The notes beneath the pieces were generated by a model. It was not told the DNA's origin. It was given only the letters and a program-made list of their open reading frames with translations, and searched no databases. From VAZQ01 sp035552735 (GTDB lineage Bacteria > Pseudomonadota > Alphaproteobacteria > Rhizobiales > Xanthobacteraceae), in contig DASZKX010000326.1 in the NCBI GenBank assembly GCA_035552735.1, positions 1 through 16,858 of the forward strand: a stretch of 16,858 bases of DNA, written 5' to 3'. Made by a program: the position numbers and the translations under genes. Positions 16,853 to 16,858 of the stretch are shown one piece after another; within the stretch, counting starts at the first letter, position 1, and each line of letters begins with the position of its first letter.

Positions 16853-16858
16853 CGGAGC

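Overview
The window is GC-rich, densely coded DNA that looks like a chromosomal segment of an alphaproteobacterium, probably of the Hyphomicrobiales (Rhizobiales; Bradyrhizobium/Xanthobacteraceae-like). The reasons are the strong G/C third-position bias, the ureC-ureE-ureF-ureG order, the GC-rich palindromic repeats whose translation reads like 'PHPNP', and a gene set typical of soil alphaproteobacteria. The taxonomic call is inference. I see no tRNA, rRNA, CRISPR array, transposase or phage gene.

Layout. (1) 1-620, minus strand: the N-terminal two thirds or so of an exported metallo-beta-lactamase-fold hydrolase that runs off the left edge. It is divergent from (2) 870-1811, plus: a periplasmic di-haem cytochrome c. 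(3) 2112-2675, plus: an exported DUF2147 protein. (4) 2847-4154, plus: a major facilitator exporter. These four look like ordinary, independently transcribed genes.

(5) 4258-12469, plus: the most interesting block. It encodes a zinc-ribbon/HExxH metallopeptidase-like protein, a possible 45-residue ORF with a strong ribosome binding site and TAATG coupling, a transglutaminase-DUF2126 (putative amidoligase) fusion of 1120 aa, a circularly permuted ATP-grasp plus alpha-E fusion of 834 aa, and a second stand-alone transglutaminase of 301 aa. The last two overlap by ATGA. Related gene sets have been recognised by comparative genomics as a predicted peptide-tagging or amide-ligation/hydrolysis system. 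I know of no settled biochemical function. Two ligase-type modules (ATP-grasp and DUF2126), two papain-like transglutaminase modules with intact Cys-His-Asp triads and one metallopeptidase suggest that an amide-linked peptide or protein modification is made and removed.

(6) 12494-16135, minus, convergent with block 5: urease catalytic subunit ureC and nickel-insertion genes ureE, ureF and ureG. (7) 16145-16852, minus: an AbrB-type antitoxin and PIN-domain toxin pair (VapBC-like) immediately upstream of ureC, only 9 bp away. ureA, ureB and ureD are not in the window and presumably lie beyond the right edge. If so, the toxin-antitoxin pair sits inside the urease operon.

Two copies of a GC-rich palindromic repeat touch coding sequence: one is read in frame in the middle of the transglutaminase-DUF2126 gene (about 7378-7430), the other forms the 5' end of ureF (about 13886-13923).
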